A stretch of DNA of 26,577 nt. It comes from Thermotogae bacterium. Lineage in GTDB: Bacteria; Thermotogota; Thermotogae; Petrotogales; Kosmotogaceae. Positions within the stretch are counted from its first letter, which is position 1; the number at the start of each line of letters is the position of its first letter. The notes under the pieces were generated by a model, which had not been told where the DNA came from, did no database searches, and saw only the letters and a list, made by a program, of their open reading frames with translations. The stretch lies in the NCBI GenBank assembly GCA_003643975.1, contig QNAR01000004.1:1-26577 (forward strand), written 5' to 3'. The position numbers and the translations under genes are program-made. Positions 15,029 to 22,005 of the stretch are shown one piece after another.

Positions 15029-15109
15029 ACCCCCTTGAACAACAAGAGCACGAGAGAACCGAATAAACAACATGCAACACCCCCCCTTTTTCCCCACGGA
15101 GAGTTTAAC

Positions 15110-15134
15110 GGGCCTGAGAAGGCCCTATTTTTTT
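15110..15134 (+). terminator. Rho-independent terminator of the small transcript
   Basis: Stem GGGCCT (15110-15115) with AGGCCC (15120-15125), tetraloop GAGA, then TA and seven T. Confidence 0.88.
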
Positions 15135-15136
15135 GC

Positions 15137-15145
15137 TGCTATAAT
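15137..15145 (+). promoter_or_regulatory. Extended -10 promoter for the one-TM protein gene
   Basis: TGCTATAAT (15137-15145) is an extended -10 like that of the ArsR gene. It lies three bases after the T tract of the previous terminator and 25 bp before the TTG start. No -35 hexamer is evident. Confidence 0.5.
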
Positions 15146-15169
15146 AGAAGTTGATTCGGGGGTGATGTA

Positions 15170-15607
15170 TTGAAATTACAAAAAAAGATAGAAATTTATC
15201 TGCTGGCTATTTCTCTTCTTCTGGCCCTCATAGCTGGACTTTTGTTATTTGATATCGTCATTGACCCTCTTTTGAAGTCTTACTTTGCCATTCAGTCGCA
15301 AAGGGAAGAAACGCTTCAACAAAGCAGAGAAGTTCTGAAGGAACTCTCCCGGCTGGAATTTTCCATTAAGGGATTTTATTATTTGAATTCTGTATTTCCT
15401 TCAAATGCAGAAGAATTAGATGAAAAGACAAAATATAACTATGTTTTTGACTATGAAGACAAAGGGGATTCATACAATGTCAAAATAAGGGGTAACGTTC
15501 CTCTGTCATCCAGCAAAAAGCTCATGGAGGAATTCAACTTAGAAGGGAAGCTTTATTCTACGGATGAAGGGTTCTTGTATCTTTTTCCCATCAAGAAGGT
15601 ATATTGA
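15170..15607 (+). CDS. Hypothetical protein with one N-terminal transmembrane helix
   Basis: The 145-residue product has a basic N-terminus, one membrane segment (IYLLAISLLLALIAGLLLFDIVI) and an external/periplasmic part. That part comprises a helical stretch (REETLQQSREVLKELSRLEF) followed by a small beta-rich region. The FPSNAEELDEK...YNYVFDYEDKGDSYNVKIRG pattern recalls the head of minor pilins. However, the transmembrane segment lacks the prepilin cleavage motif, so I do not call it a pilin. The start is TTG 15170 after GGGGGTGAT; no in-frame ATG exists nearby. The gene stands alone behind its own promoter. Confidence 0.7.
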   Translation: MKLQKKIEIYLLAISLLLALIAGLLLFDIVIDPLLKSYFAIQSQREETLQQSREVLKELSRLEFSIKGFYYLNSVFPSNAEELDEKTKYNYVFDYEDKGDSYNVKIRGNVPLSSSKKLMEEFNLEGKLYSTDEGFLYLFPIKKVY

Positions 15608-15650
15608 TCGATGCTCCTTGAAGCTGGTTCTTAAATCATCAGATGGGCTT

Positions 15651-15965
15651 TCATTTACATAATGTTTTTCGAAGGTTTCCGTAAAGCAACCGGGGCAATT
15701 CTATGTCAAGGTCGTAGTCATAGGGTCTGCTCGTAACCAGATGGCTTTTGGCCAGTAAATAGGGTTCTGAATTTTCAACACAAAGGAAAGCCTCAACTAA
15801 TATAAACCCCCCCTTGTATATTCCCGTGTATTTGTTGGCCCTTACGACTACTTTTATTTCCTGTCCTGCCTTTTCAGAGAATTTTAGCGTTAGAAACTCT
15901 TTCTCGTTACTTTTGATAAGTGAAATAACTTGCCCATATAGAATAACGAGGTTGTAAGTCTTCAT
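15651..15965 (-). CDS. Small beta-rich protein, possibly OB-fold
   Basis: The 104-residue product begins MKTYNLVILYGQVISLIKSNEKEFLTLKF and consists of alternating strands (EIKVVVRANKYTGIYKGGFILVEAFLCV). This resembles the five-stranded OB-fold of single-strand-binding and primosomal proteins. I see no diagnostic motif, so nucleic-acid binding is only a suggestion. GGGAGG five bases upstream fixes ATG 15965. It is divergent from mgsA with a short shared spacer (71 bp). Confidence 0.6.
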   Translation of the reverse strand: MKTYNLVILYGQVISLIKSNEKEFLTLKFSEKAGQEIKVVVRANKYTGIYKGGFILVEAFLCVENSEPYLLAKSHLVTSRPYDYDLDIELPRLLYGNLRKTLCK

Positions 15966-16036
15966 TTTTCCTCCCTTCTTTTTTCCACGATTAACATGCT
16001 ATCATTATTACTGAATATATTGAATCGAGGTGTAGC

Positions 16037-16432
16037 ATGGAAAAGCCAAAAGTAGCTCTTATTGCACACGACAAAAAGAAAATCGATCTCATAATGTTTG
16101 TCAAAGAAAACATAGAAACCTTCAAACTTTGTGAATTACACGCTACCGGGACTACCGGCAAATTTCTAAGAGAAAAATTGAATTTGCCGGTCAATGCGGT
16201 GCATTCCGGCCCTCTGGGAGGAGATATTCAGATAGGTTCACTCCTCGTAGAGGGAAAGATGGATTTTGTCATATTTCTCAGAGACCCTTTAACCGCTCAA
16301 CCTCATGAACCCGATATTTCCGCTTTGCTGAGGGTTTGCGATGTACTCAATATTCCATTGGCTACCAACCTTGCAACAGCAGAGGCTCTGGTGGTTGAAA
16401 TCAAGAGCATTTTAAAGAGCTCAGAGCCCTGA
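16037..16432 (+). CDS. mgsA: Methylglyoxal synthase
   Basis: The 131-residue product converts dihydroxyacetone phosphate to methylglyoxal and phosphate, a bypass that relieves phosphate limitation or triose-phosphate build-up. Active-site residues of the E. coli enzyme are found with a constant offset of eight: H11, D12, D63 (in GGDIQIG, the catalytic Asp), H90 and D93 (in PHEPD). The phosphate-binding HATGTTG segment is at 35-41. Length is normal. GAGGTG precedes ATG 16037. Its last 12 bp overlap the convergent dinB gene, so the two transcripts are antisense at their ends. Confidence 0.95.
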   Translation: MEKPKVALIAHDKKKIDLIMFVKENIETFKLCELHATGTTGKFLREKLNLPVNAVHSGPLGGDIQIGSLLVEGKMDFVIFLRDPLTAQPHEPDISALLRVCDVLNIPLATNLATAEALVVEIKSILKSSEP

Positions 16433-17608
16433 AATAGCCAAAATAGAAGCCGGGAACAGTGAATATTTCCCAAAAGCTTCTTCTATTTTCAAAGAGATGG
16501 GTACCAGATCTTTTTTGGTATCTAGAAGGTTGAGCTGTTTAGACAGTGAACTGGAGGGTTTGAGCCTGTTGCATGAAACCCCTAAAGCCCTTACAGGTTC
16601 CCCGTCCCAGAGCTCTTCAATCAACCAGTAAAGTACTTGATTCATCCTTTGAGTGTCCGAAAGCGGAAAATTCAACTTTCTCGATGTTCTAACTACGCGG
16701 AAATCCGAATATTTCAAAAACAAACTAACGCCTTCCGCCTCAAATCCTTTTCTCCTCATCCTGTAAATCACCCTGGCTCCTAAAAAACACGCAACCCTGT
16801 TTATGAGTTCACCATCATCTATATCCCTGGACAAAGTCATTGAATGGCCAATAGATTTCGGGAAAGATTTCTTGAAAAACTCGGTACGTGAAAATGAATT
16901 AGTTAAAAGGGCTTTTTTCAAACCAAGCAGGGCATTCCCAAAATTACTATAAAGAAAGAAGTCATCAGCTTCAATGAGATCAATGGCCTTTTTGTATCCG
17001 TAACTTGAAAGCTTTATCAGCGTATGAGGCCCAACACCCGGAATATCTTTTATGTTTACGTGCTTTAGAAACTCCCTTTCCGACCCTTGGCAAATCACAA
17101 CGAATCCGTTGGGTTTCTTGAAATCACTGCCAATCTTTGCCAACATGGGATTTGAGGCGATACCGATTGAAGCAGTTAAGCCATATTCTCTCATCAATTT
17201 CAATTTAAGATTCTTTAAGTGAAAAAGGGCCTCTTTTAAATTTTCAAAATGTGAGAGGTCTATATAAGCCTCATCAATACTGGCAACTAAAATCTTTGGA
17301 GAAACACTGTAGAGAAGTTTCATGATTTCTCTGGACACATACTCGTATTTCTTAGCATCAACTTCTACAAAAATGGCATCAGGACAGAATTTTGAGGCTT
17401 CATAGCCAGACATACCAGAACGAACGCCTTTTTTCTTTGCTTCATAACTCGCTGTTGTAACCACTGAGTGCCTTAAGCCCCTTCCAGTAACGATAATAGC
17501 CTTTCCTTTCAGCTGAGGGTTTGAAGCCTGTTCAACACTCGCAAAAAAGGCATCCATGTCAATGTGTGCCACATAATCAAGCGTACTACCACCCTCCTGG
17601 CTTGGCAC
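16421..17608 (-). CDS. dinB: DNA polymerase IV (Y-family, DinB)
   Basis: This is an error-prone Y-family polymerase of about 395 residues for translesion synthesis. The palm motif AHIDMDAFFASVEQ carries the first metal Asp, and SIDEAYIDL carries the catalytic Asp-Glu pair (112-113 from the GTG at 17608). The helix-hairpin-helix segment IKDIPGVGPHTLIKL follows, and then the little-finger domain. No canonical beta-clamp pentapeptide was identified; LNLLD near the C-terminus (SKQLNLLD) could serve. The start is uncertain: GTG 17608 has no ribosome binding site, AGGAGG lies just inside the frame, and GTG 17572 is far from it. The gene overlaps the small ORF upstream, pointing to co-translation. 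No LexA box was seen. Confidence 0.93.
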   Translation of the reverse strand: MPSQEGGSTLDYVAHIDMDAFFASVEQASNPQLKGKAIIVTGRGLRHSVVTTASYEAKKKGVRSGMSGYEASKFCPDAIFVEVDAKKYEYVSREIMKLLYSVSPKILVASIDEAYIDLSHFENLKEALFHLKNLKLKLMREYGLTASIGIASNPMLAKIGSDFKKPNGFVVICQGSEREFLKHVNIKDIPGVGPHTLIKLSSYGYKKAIDLIEADDFFLYSNFGNALLGLKKALLTNSFSRTEFFKKSFPKSIGHSMTLSRDIDDGELINRVACFLGARVIYRMRRKGFEAEGVSLFLKYSDFRVVRTSRKLNFPLSDTQRMNQVLYWLIEELWDGEPVRALGVSCNRLKPSSSLSKQLNLLDTKKDLVPISLKIEEAFGKYSLFPASILAISGL

Positions 17609-17828
17609 AATACCATTTTTTCAGATCATCATGATATTCAAGAACATAAGAACCGCGAGAACTGATGACAGAAAAATAATACACAGATCTGCTACCCTTA
17701 TTTTCTATCCAAAGATATGCGATGCTGTTGATATAAATTTTTATACCATCATAACTAAACCTAACCGGATAAAAACCATTTTCTCCAAAATAAACCACTA
17801 CTTTTATTGGCCTTTTTTCCTTCAACAT
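17586..17828 (-). CDS. Small protein preceding dinB, DUF6504-like
   Basis: The 80-residue product (MLKEKRPIKVVVYFGEN...) shows the pattern PVRFSYDGIKIYINSIAYLWIE, then RSVYYFSVISSRGSYVLEYHDDLKKWYC. This resembles the small DUF6504-type proteins often encoded beside or fused to Y-family polymerases: a P-x-F-x-W/Y-x-G start, central Trp, and a late tyrosine strand and Trp. The match is from memory of the pattern and is moderate. It overlaps the dinB frame by 23 bp, and AGGAGG for dinB lies in its last codons. Its own start ATG 17828 has only a weak GTGAG upstream. A small accessory protein for the polymerase is the likely role. Confidence 0.65.
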   Translation of the reverse strand: MLKEKRPIKVVVYFGENGFYPVRFSYDGIKIYINSIAYLWIENKGSRSVYYFSVISSRGSYVLEYHDDLKKWYCAKPGGW

Positions 17829-18018
17829 ATTATCAACTCACATATTGAATTATAAATTATGGTATAAATTAGTATATCATCATTTAGAAATTGAAATCAA
17901 TAAATGGCAACTCAACCAGGAACTATTTTCATGCTTTTTCAGAAATGTAATCCAAAATAGCTCATTTGATGAATTTATCTGAATAAACCGAAGAAAATTT
18001 TGTTAAAATCAATATAGA

Positions 18019-18345
18019 ATGTCGAGAACCAAGAAGCCGAGAAATCGAGATTCGAGAAACCGAGAATCCGAGAGCTGGGTTGCGGGAATCGAGTTACGAT
18101 ATAGGTTACTAACAAAAGGGTATAGGGTTTAGTTTTTAGGGTTTAGTAAAAACCAGACTCAAGACCCCAGACCCGTATTCTAAAACCCGAATCTTAAGAG
18201 CAGGGTCTAGGGTCTGGATGTTTTCTCTCGCAACTCGTTACTCGTAACTCGACTCTTGATCTCGGTTCTCGGCTCTCGGATTCTCGTTTCTCGGTTCCTT
18301 GACTCTCGTAACTCGTTACTCGTAACTCGGCTCTTTGCTTCTCGG
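18019..18345. repeat. Large imperfect inverted repeat of CTCG-type units
   Basis: The gene-free stretch 17829-18365 is A/T-rich up to about 18018 and then changes character. The left arm is made of CGAGAA-type units and the right arm of TTCTCG-type units. CGAGAAAC + C + GAGAATCCGAGAGC (18053-18075) pairs with 18272-18293 (one bulge). TCGAGTTACGA (18089-18099) pairs with 18242-18252. CCAGAC (18153-18158) pairs with 18212-18217, and AGACCC (18169-18174) with 18203-18208. GGGTTTAG-type units lie in between. The element ends just before the ribosome binding site of wecB (18351-18357), so a transcript could fold into a cruciform-like leader. Confidence 0.85.
18225..18329. repeat. Two copies of a 27-bp direct repeat, period 78 bp
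   Basis: CTCTCG[C/T] followed by AACTCGTTACTCGTAACTCG occurs at 18225-18251 and 18303-18329 with one mismatch. Within each copy GTTAC-TC-GTAAC is itself a small dyad. The copies flank the TCTCGG-rich right arm of the inverted repeat. Confidence 0.85.
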
Positions 18346-18365
18346 CATCCAAGGAGGTTTTAACT

Positions 18366-19478
18366 TTGAAAAAGGTCGCGTTGATTTTCGGTACAAGGCC
18401 TGAAGCGATTAAGATGGCGCCTTTGTACCATGCTTTGAAAAACTCAAAGATGCAGCCGGTGGTAATAGCCACCGCCCAGCATAGGGAAATGCTGGATCAG
18501 GTGTTGAATTTGTTTGAAATAACCCCTGATTACGACCTCAATATCATGAAAGAGCGGCAAAGCCTGCCGGAGTTAACTTCAAGACTTATTTCTTCCATAG
18601 ATAGGGTTTTTGCTGAAGTCTCCTTTGACTTTGCCCTTGTTCAGGGTGATACCACTTCCACTTTTGCGGGAAGCCTGGTGTCTTTTTACCACAAAGTACC
18701 CGTTGGACATGTTGAAGCCGGCTTGAGAACCATGGATATATACAACCCCTTCCCTGAGGAAGTGAATCGCAGATTAACTGGAACCATAGCCAGTTATCAT
18801 TATGCCCCTACTGAAGAAGCCATGAAGAATCTCCTCAAGGAAGGAATCAACAGAAAAAATGTATTGGTAACAGGGAACACCGTTATTGATGCCCTTCTCT
18901 GGACTCTCGAGCACAAAAAAAACGATGTACAGAAATTCAGAGAAGACATAAACGTTGGAAAAGGGGACTACATACTTATTACTATGCACAGACGGGAAAA
19001 TTGGGGAAAGCCCATGAGTCAGGTTATGAAAGCCATCAAGGATATACTTGCAAAAAAGCCCGAACTCAAGGTCGTTTTCCCTGTGCATTTGAACCCGGCA
19101 GTAAGAGAAATCGTCTATGCTGAATTAAAGGAACACAAGCGTGTTATATTACTCGAGCCTCTTGATTATTTGCCCTTTGTTTCCCTGATGGAGGGATCAA
19201 AGTTGATACTAACGGATTCAGGTGGCATTCAGGAAGAAGCTCCCGCTTTAGGCAAGCCCACTCTTGTTCTCAGAAAAACCACCGAGCGCCCAGAAGCTGT
19301 AAAAGCCGGCACTGCAAAACTCATCGGTACAGAAAGGACAAAAGTGGTTGAAGAAACACTAAGACTTTTGAATTCTCCCGAAGAATATAAGGAGATGGCA
19401 AAGGCTGCTAATCCCTTTGGAGAAGGTAAGGCTGCCAAAAAGATCATCAGTCACCTGAAAAATGTTTTAGGGGTGTAA
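18366..19478 (+). CDS. wecB: UDP-N-acetylglucosamine 2-epimerase (non-hydrolysing)
   Basis: The 370-residue cytoplasmic enzyme interconverts UDP-GlcNAc and UDP-ManNAc for surface polysaccharide synthesis. Conserved residues match the E. coli numbering: D95 (QGDTTST), E117 (HVEAGLRT), E131 (FPEEVNRR), and the catalytic-region His in ITMHRREN at 208. The UDP-binding segment LTDSGGIQEEAPALGKP and the allosteric/UDP region LRKTTERPEA are intact. The start is TTG 18366, eight bases after AAGGAGG. No other polysaccharide gene is near, so ManNAc use must be encoded elsewhere. The histidine kinase gene follows by 4 bp. The upstream region is the inverted-repeat element. Confidence 0.96.
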   Translation: MKKVALIFGTRPEAIKMAPLYHALKNSKMQPVVIATAQHREMLDQVLNLFEITPDYDLNIMKERQSLPELTSRLISSIDRVFAEVSFDFALVQGDTTSTFAGSLVSFYHKVPVGHVEAGLRTMDIYNPFPEEVNRRLTGTIASYHYAPTEEAMKNLLKEGINRKNVLVTGNTVIDALLWTLEHKKNDVQKFREDINVGKGDYILITMHRRENWGKPMSQVMKAIKDILAKKPELKVVFPVHLNPAVREIVYAELKEHKRVILLEPLDYLPFVSLMEGSKLILTDSGGIQEEAPALGKPTLVLRKTTERPEAVKAGTAKLIGTERTKVVEETLRLLNSPEEYKEMAKAANPFGEGKAAKKIISHLKNVLGV

Positions 19479-19482
19479 AAAA

Positions 19483-21207
19483 ATGGATTCAGCGCTTTCC
19501 ATGTCTATGCTTTTCAAATTGGTTCAAATTTTCGTTATAGTTCCTTTGAGTGTCGCTTTTATTATCTTCAACAGGTTATCAAGAACCAAACATTGGGCCT
19601 GGGATCTTTTCTGGGGTGTTTACGCAGCTAATAGAATTGTTCTATACTATCTTTCACTATACTTTTCAAAAGGGGAAGATCTTTTCCTATGGCTTTTTCT
19701 CAATGGACTCATGTTGGCACTTGAGGCTGTTTCTCTTATTTCGCTCTCAAGGTTTTATTCAAGCCATATTAAATTTAGGAAAGTTTATTATTATCTCTTC
19801 TTCTTTTCCATTTTGCTTTTGAACTCATTCGGCTATTTCATGCCTAAGACCACTCCAGGATACAATTTTTTTGGCCCCCTTTACGGTCAATACCTATCTT
19901 TATTTATTCTCGGGATAATTATGCTTTTTTTCGGCATCACATTAGTTAGAAGATTCACAACTTCAAGCCGTCCAGGGTGTGTGATTGGCTGGGTAATCAT
20001 TTTATCGGGTATTTCAACATCTTTTTCTCTTATAACAAAGTTGCTCCCTGCGCTTGCTCCAGTTCAATTAGTTTTCAACGTTTTTCTCGTGGTGTCCCTA
20101 TTCGTTACCTACTTACTGTTCAGAATTGAAATGGAAATACGCAAAAGGAATGAGCTTGAAATTTTGTATGATAGTGTCTCTAAAAATATTTCCAATGTTG
20201 CCATGCTCAGATTCGCAGAAAATGGGTCAAAAATTTATGCCAATCCTTTAGCAACGAAGTTTATTGAGGAAGTGACTGATCTTTACGAGTTTGAAGAAAT
20301 TTTCAAAGAACCTGAAAAATTGCGTAGCAGAATTGCTGATGCATTGCGCACCATGAAAGTCTCTTTCTTAAATGTAGAAATAGGTCAAAAAGAGTTTGTA
20401 TGTTATATCTACCCCGGCAAATTCAGTGGCGAAAATATAATTGACATAGTGCTTCTGGATTCCCCAGAGCTCAAAGCAATTGAAAACAAACTAAAAAATG
20501 AAATCGAAGAATTAAGGCAGAAAATCGACCAGCAACTCACTTTCTTTGCTAATATGGTTCATGAATTAAAGAGCCCTTTAACGATAATCAAGGGATATGC
20601 CGAAATGCTGGAATCAAGCGCAACGGTTGATCAGGAGAAAATGCTTCTTGCAATTCATCAAGCTGTTAATTATCAGCTTGGATTGATAAACAACCTTCTT
20701 GAAATATCAAAATTACAGGCAAATAAATCGGAATTGAAAATCGAAAAAGTGGACCTGCCTGAACTGATAACAGATGTAACCTATCAATTCACAGATATTT
20801 CTGCGAGAAAAGGAATAAAACTCGAAATAGAGGAAAACAAGCTCCCGGAGGAATTTTACACAGATTCCTCAAAGCTGAAAAGAATTCTGATCAACCTTCT
20901 GGATAATGCTTTCAAATTCACAAGGGAAGGGAAGATAAAACTTTCGGCATATCTCCACAACGGTGGCGTTTATTTCGAGGTTAAAGACACGGGCATTGGC
21001 ATAAAGGAGGAATTCCTCGACAAAATATTCGACAGGTATTCAATGGCAAAGGGTACAATGAACCGGGAACTCAATCCTTCAGGAACGGGGATTGGTCTTT
21101 ATTTGACTAAAGAACTTGTAGAACTTCTCGGAGGCAAAATAAGGCTCAACTCAGAATATGGAAAGGGAACAACGGTATCTTTTACCATATCAAACATGAA
21201 AACATGA
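19483..21207 (+). CDS. Membrane sensor histidine kinase
   Basis: The 574-residue product starts with about seven hydrophobic helices (residues 8-215), a 7TM-type sensor region. A divergent PAS-like segment follows (about 225-325), then a coiled coil. The HisKA helix carries H360 in FANMVHELKSPLTII. The ATPase domain has N475 (NLLDNAFKFT), the D502 loop (DTGIGI), the F box (DKIFDRYS) and the GTGIGL lid at 534-539. All catalytic parts are present. No response regulator is adjacent, so it is an orphan here. It is translationally close to wecB (4 bp), suggesting that it senses or controls an envelope process. Confidence 0.93.
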   Translation: MDSALSMSMLFKLVQIFVIVPLSVAFIIFNRLSRTKHWAWDLFWGVYAANRIVLYYLSLYFSKGEDLFLWLFLNGLMLALEAVSLISLSRFYSSHIKFRKVYYYLFFFSILLLNSFGYFMPKTTPGYNFFGPLYGQYLSLFILGIIMLFFGITLVRRFTTSSRPGCVIGWVIILSGISTSFSLITKLLPALAPVQLVFNVFLVVSLFVTYLLFRIEMEIRKRNELEILYDSVSKNISNVAMLRFAENGSKIYANPLATKFIEEVTDLYEFEEIFKEPEKLRSRIADALRTMKVSFLNVEIGQKEFVCYIYPGKFSGENIIDIVLLDSPELKAIENKLKNEIEELRQKIDQQLTFFANMVHELKSPLTIIKGYAEMLESSATVDQEKMLLAIHQAVNYQLGLINNLLEISKLQANKSELKIEKVDLPELITDVTYQFTDISARKGIKLEIEENKLPEEFYTDSSKLKRILINLLDNAFKFTREGKIKLSAYLHNGGVYFEVKDTGIGIKEEFLDKIFDRYSMAKGTMNRELNPSGTGIGLYLTKELVELLGGKIRLNSEYGKGTTVSFTISNMKT

Positions 21208-21211
21208 AAAT

Positions 21212-21232
21212 GGGGGACTGAGCCCCCGTTTT
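21212..21232. terminator. Bidirectional terminator between convergent operons
   Basis: Stem GGGGG (21212-21216) with CCCCC (21223-21227) and a 6-nt loop. On the plus strand the tail is GTTTTATT; on the minus strand it is ATTTTC. It would stop both the kinase transcript and the methylmalonyl-CoA operon. Confidence 0.75.
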
Positions 21233-21647
21233 ATTCGAAAACAACCATAACATCGCCCGCGTTTACGCTTTCTCCTTTTTTTACACGCACTTCCTTTATT
21301 ATGCCATCCCGATCCGCTAGAACGCTGTTCTCCATTTTCATTGCTTCCATGACTATTACCTTATCACCCCGACTTACACGGTCTCCCGGAGATACCAGAA
21401 CCTCAAGAATAATCCCGGTCATGGGAGATATCAATGAACCACCCGTAGAAGGCGTAGGGGTTTTCGTCGACTTCACGGTTTCTTCAGCTTTTTTTTCAAC
21501 AGAGGCTTGTATTGGAGTTGATGTTGGAGCTTGGGACGATAACGCCTGTTTCTCCATCGTGGGAATCTCATTTGACGAATTTTGAAGCTCTTCCACCTCT
21601 ACTATATAATCTTTGCCATTTACTTTCACTCTGAATTTTTTCAGCAC
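21231..21647 (-). CDS. Biotin carrier protein of the methylmalonyl-CoA decarboxylase/carboxylase
   Basis: The 138-residue product has a short N-terminal strand domain (KKFRVKVNGKDYIVEVEE) and a flexible Ala/Pro/Thr/Ser-rich linker (about 30-70). A biotinyl domain follows, with K104 in EAMKMEN as the biotinylation site. It shuttles carboxyl groups between the carboxyltransferase and its partner. The start is GTG 21647, eight bases after GAGGAGG, overlapping the previous gene by 7 bp. It closes the operon, directly before the terminator. Confidence 0.94.
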   Translation of the reverse strand: MLKKFRVKVNGKDYIVEVEELQNSSNEIPTMEKQALSSQAPTSTPIQASVEKKAEETVKSTKTPTPSTGGSLISPMTGIILEVLVSPGDRVSRGDKVIVMEAMKMENSVLADRDGIIKEVRVKKGESVNAGDVMVVFE

Positions 21648-21991
21648 GCCTTATTCCTCCTCGGTTTCCAATATACTTGAGGTATTCTGGCTTTCCAGCC
21701 GGATTTTCTCCCGATTACCGGGCTAATCTTTCTTATCCTGAAACTTCTATTTCCAATCATTTCATATAATACCGCACTAATGACCGCTACCGTTTCCGAT
21801 TCTTCAACTTCGATATTCTGCTCCTGGGTTTTTTTCTCTTTTATCACGACCTTGGCAAAGTCCTCAGCAGTTTTTTTTCTTTTCTCCGAAGACAGGGTAA
21901 CTCCAAAGAGAGAAAAAACTATGTAGAGTATTCCAAGAACAGAAAACACCACCAACAAACCGGTCAAAGTAATAGATAAAACACTGCTCAT
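21641..21991 (-). CDS. OadG-like small membrane subunit (decarboxylase gamma/delta chain)
   Basis: The roughly 116-residue product has one N-terminal membrane helix (SITLTGLLVVFSVLGILYIVFSLFGV) and a charged tail with a mid-region EVEESETVAVISAVLYEMIGN. This is the pattern of OadG/MmdD chains, which anchor sodium-pumping decarboxylases. ATG 21991 is chosen because CGGAG lies seven bases before it; a TTG at 22009, overlapping the previous stop, is the alternative. The C-terminus is basic (WKPRRNK). It lies between the carboxyltransferase and biotin carrier genes. Confidence 0.85.
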   Translation of the reverse strand: MSSVLSITLTGLLVVFSVLGILYIVFSLFGVTLSSEKRKKTAEDFAKVVIKEKKTQEQNIEVEESETVAVISAVLYEMIGNRSFRIRKISPVIGRKSGWKARIPQVYWKPRRNKAC

Positions 21992-22005
21992 ATCATCACT
22001 CCGTA

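Larger units (their letters stand above)
14899..15134 (+). ncRNA. Candidate small RNA (may also encode a 32-residue peptide)
   Basis: A near-consensus promoter (14864-14892) and a strong terminator (15110-15134) bound a transcript of about 235 nt; the 5' end is estimated. Its second half, after the small ORF, carries ACCCCCCCTTTTTCCCC (15079-15095) just before the terminator. C-rich single-stranded tracts in small RNAs of other bacteria pair with G-rich ribosome binding sites. The AAAAGGGGG before kce, AAAGGGGG before kamD and AAGGGGG before kal are perfectly complementary to parts of this tract. The regulatory role is inference. Confidence 0.35.

Noticed and set aside
15021..15066. TTTAAAC at the end of the small ORF as a programmed -1 frameshift site.
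   Set aside because: TTTAAAC is not in the X-XXY-YYZ phase with the small ORF frame, and only 12 residues would be added. A degraded or extended gene cannot be shown from one sequence.
18121..18149. GGGTTTAG / TTTAGGG units as telomere-like repeats.
   Set aside because: There are only a few interrupted copies inside an inverted repeat in the middle of a gene-rich chromosomal region. The likeness is by composition only.
18019..18345. CRISPR array or miniature transposon for the repeat element.
   Set aside because: There are no equal spacers between identical repeats, no cas genes, no clear terminal repeats with target-site duplication and no transposase.
18194..18472. 92-codon minus-strand frame across the repeat and the start of wecB, with Arg/Glu/Ser-rich repeats such as RAELRVTSYES.
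   Set aside because: It is a read-through of the CTCG repeat units and of wecB antisense. It lacks a ribosome binding site, and the peptide repeats simply mirror the DNA repeats.
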